This document shows, piece by piece, positions 61,761 to 64,000 of a stretch of 64,000 nt of DNA. Within the stretch, counting starts at the first letter, position 1, and each line of letters begins with the position of its first letter. The notes beneath the pieces are model-generated. The model worked only from the letters and a program-made list of their open reading frames with translations, ran no database searches and was not told where the DNA came from. Location: the NCBI GenBank assembly GCA_949316495.1, contig OX439002.1, forward strand, positions 7,285,501 to 7,349,500. The letters are read 5' to 3'. Source of the DNA: Amphiduros pacificus (Eukaryota > Annelida > Polychaeta > Phyllodocida > Hesionidae). Position numbers and translations under genes: made by a program.

Positions 61761-64000
61761 GTTAGATGTTGAACAGACTTCTCAACTCAATTTAATAATC
61801 TCTGAACAGATCTGTTTACGTGGATTGCATGCTGCCCCATTGAAAATAACACACAGGAACTGCACAATCAAAATCAAAAATGTACAAAACACTCTCTAAA
61901 ACCCAATCTTAACCAGTGCTGATTTTTTAAAATCACGCTCCCGTAAGTTTGCACAAATCATTTCTCATATGAAACTTTGAAAGTCTTATTTTATTTTATA
62001 GGCCGATTGCGGGTCGCCATACTGCCCCATTGAAAACAACACGCCGGAACTGCACAATTACAATCGGAAGTGCACAAAAAACTCTCTAAAATCTAATCAT
62101 TAAAAAAAACAAGATGGTAACCCGCAATCGGCCTATTGAATTTTATTGACAATAGAAGTTCACATAAAACCTATATGTCATGCTAATTAAAATTATACCA
62201 ATACTACTTAGGAGTATCTTCTAAATATATACTTTTGATACTCACAGATTATTTCTAATTCAATTAACACAAACAAATGTAAATACAAAAAAGAAAATAG
62301 ACAATAGAGCACCACTTGATGGCATTCAATTCAATATACGTAGATTTTTTAAAGTGCTTTGGCAGAATCATATACAAATCAGACGAGATTGTTTATTCAT
62401 AATTTCAAGAATGATGGGAATTTAGATCAGTCTTAACTGAAAGATTGGTTCTGGATTGTGATTAATGATTAATGAATAAACTTGTATGAGTGGTCTATAT
62501 GTTTGTCAAAGTTGGCATTGTTATCAATAATCATGCTATTTGTAATAAACATAATGAAATACTTGGTCTATAGCACCAGAGAATTATTATAAATCTAAGC
62601 ATCCTACATATTTTGATTTTAAGCATTACAATTACTTATACTGGACTAGAATCTTAATTGGACGTATTGTTTAGCACTGTTTCAGATCTCTTTTTTAGAC
62701 ATAAATATATATATTTTGCTAGAGATCTAATCACTCTCTTATTTTCACATTTCATAATGACAGTGAAATATTCCAAATTATTTACATTTGCCAAGTGATC
62801 CCATGGTAATTCATCTATGACTACAGACATAAGTTCTCTACGTTCTTTTTTATATAAATTGCATGTCATGATAAAGTGATTTTCATCTTCAACACCACCA
62901 GAGGAGTATCATCTGATGCCAGTGATGGTGTGAACAGAAACTACATCTATATATAGGCCCCCTGCCAATCTCCGACCATTGGCGACCAATGATTAAATAT
63001 AGTGGAGTTGTACAGTTCTGGTTCCGGTAGATTTGTACAGTTCCGGTGTTTAGTTTTCAATAGGGAAAAAAAAAAAAAGGAAATCGGCAATCGGCCTATG
63101 CCAAAACCATGGCAACATGGATCGATAACATGTGTATGTTCCATAGACTTACAGAATAATCATGTTGAAACCTCGAACATCAAGCCCTAAAGGCAAAACA
63201 AATGCGAGCAAATGTGAACAAAAATAAACAATGATGGAAACCCACAATGGCACTATTATTCATGTAATGGCACTATTATTTATGTAATGGCACTAAGTTA
63301 TTTATGTATCAATGTCAGTATTCCGAGCTTCTTGACCATGTATCTTGAAAGCAATATTTTTAGTAAATCAATAATTATTGTACCGCAGTTGTAATTTTTT
63401 TCAGCTATCATTTGCCACAAATGAGGTGCCAGGAAAGATAGAAAGTGCAGTAAAAGATGCAGAAAACACCACAATGCAGATTGAACAGTTCTCTGGTGAG
63501 CAAGAGCAGCTGTGTGGTGACATTGCCAATTACCTGGCAGACGTTCGACCTTTATCAAAGACTCTGTCCTCGCTCACAACACAGATCAACCATCTACAGA
63601 CATGTGCCAAGTATCTACAAATGATTGGACGCATTGAAGATCTCAGGTGTTTAAAAATATCTGATAACAATTTCATTGGGCCAATGGCATTGCATGGGTT
63701 TTATATCCAATTCCAACAATTTGTTTCTGATATGACTGAAAATATTTGTATGATGTTTTTAAAACTCATTATTTTTTCTATACATTCACCAAAAAAAAGT
63801 TTGTGATTCTGTACAATGAATTATAACATAGCTCAGTAAATTTCATAGAAAATTTTGGATTGTGATATTATCATATTATAATGAAATATTTTAAGGTATG
63901 AGTGAATTTTCAGTTCAGACATCCAATCAGCATTAATCATTGATGCAGTGGACAGATCAGTTGCACAATTCTCTGAGATGGCAGACCTAGTCAAATGTAT
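61593..64000 (+). CDS. RINT1, N-terminal part (gene runs off the window)
   Basis: Coding exons 61593-61760, 63405-63646 and 63914 to beyond 64000, phases 0, 2. The first 165 residues read LINREFGEDVSSLGKSKQLL, KTKNSLEQQLSFATNEVPGK, DVRPLSKTLSSLTTQI and YLQMIGRIEDL(S)SDIQSAL, in line with human RINT1 (FIEKEVGNDLKSLKKLDKL, LKWISQIEEL). RINT1 belongs to the Dsl1/Tip20 family. With ZW10 and NBAS it tethers Golgi-to-ER vesicles at the ER membrane, and it also binds RAD50. This N-terminal coiled-coil part contacts ZW10. The ATG follows a 5'-UTR acceptor (TGTGTTTTACAG, exon from 61587). Confidence 0.92.
61818..61912 (+). repeat. truncated MITE, family M7
   Basis: CTGCCCCATTGAAAATAACA, GGAACTGCACAAT and ACACTCTCTAAAA match the left half of the element at 62001. 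Confidence 0.7.
62001..62133. mobile_element. 133-bp MITE, family M7, copy 2
   Basis: Inverted ends GGCCGATTGCGGGT and ACCCGCAATCGGCC with TA on both sides. Best-preserved copy of the family. Confidence 0.85.
62134..62955. other. RINT1 intron 1, middle
   Basis: AT-rich sequence between two MITE copies. Nothing else recognised. Confidence 0.4.
62956..63095. mobile_element. 140-bp MITE, family M7, copy 3
   Basis: Ends GGCCCCCTGCCAATC and ATCGGCAATCGGCC. Inner CAGTTCCGGTGT and TTTTCAATAGGG match the other copies in reverse. An internal A tract follows. Confidence 0.78.
63405..63646 (+). CDS. RINT1 coding exon 2
   Basis: Acceptor TTTTTTTCAG. Predicted coiled-coil, IESAVKDAENTTMQIEQFSG to MIGRIEDL, phase 2, donor GTGTTT. 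Confidence 0.92.
63914..64000 (+). CDS. RINT1 coding exon 3, cut by window end
   Basis: Acceptor GAATTTTCAG. Reads SDIQSALIIDAVDRSVAQFS then EMADLVKC, open to the edge. A second AG at 63919 would give an early stop. Confidence 0.88.

Overview
The window looks like nuclear DNA of an invertebrate animal, most likely a lophotrochozoan such as a mollusc (inference). It carries five intron-rich genes with vertebrate orthologues, many short and mid-length inverted-repeat DNA elements, two tRNA-derived SINE families, LINE pieces and several large tandem arrays. The species call rests on general character, not on a database match.

Layout. Positions 1-3100 hold minisatellite, SINE and dispersed-repeat DNA. 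From about 8014 down to 3106 on the minus strand lie exons of a CNBD2-like cyclic-nucleotide-binding protein. Positions 8.5-18.5 kb are mostly repeats: LINE relics, a 63-bp minisatellite, a Mutator-like palindromic element and a SINE. At 21752-19146 (minus) is a complete RING2/RNF2 gene in three coding exons. It is head to head, with 221 bp between start codons, with an E4F1 orthologue that runs 21974-53691 (plus) in 15 coding exons whose splice phases all join into 995 codons. The E4F1 introns hold a 2.7-kb 17-bp satellite, at least three inverted-repeat elements, a near-intact LINE 3' half, microsatellites, and a 61-bp minisatellite built from the gene's own exon-14 splice donor, itself split by a 2-kb foldback element. 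At 60359-58526 (minus) is UBC9/UBE2I, with two consecutive alternative last exons. A second divergent promoter at about 61.32-61.42 kb separates it from RINT1 (plus), of which the first three coding exons are in the window.

How the genes relate. RING2 (PRC1 ubiquitin ligase), E4F1 (zinc-finger factor and atypical ubiquitin ligase in vertebrates) and UBC9 (SUMO E2) all act in ubiquitin/SUMO control of chromatin. RINT1 acts in ER-Golgi tethering and CNBD2 in sperm function in mouse. The two head-to-head pairs suggest shared promoters. Whether the neighbourhood is functionally meaningful is untested.

No exotic new system is evident. The most unusual items are the roughly 35 tandem copies of a 5' splice site in E4F1 intron 14 and the duplicated terminal exon of UBC9.
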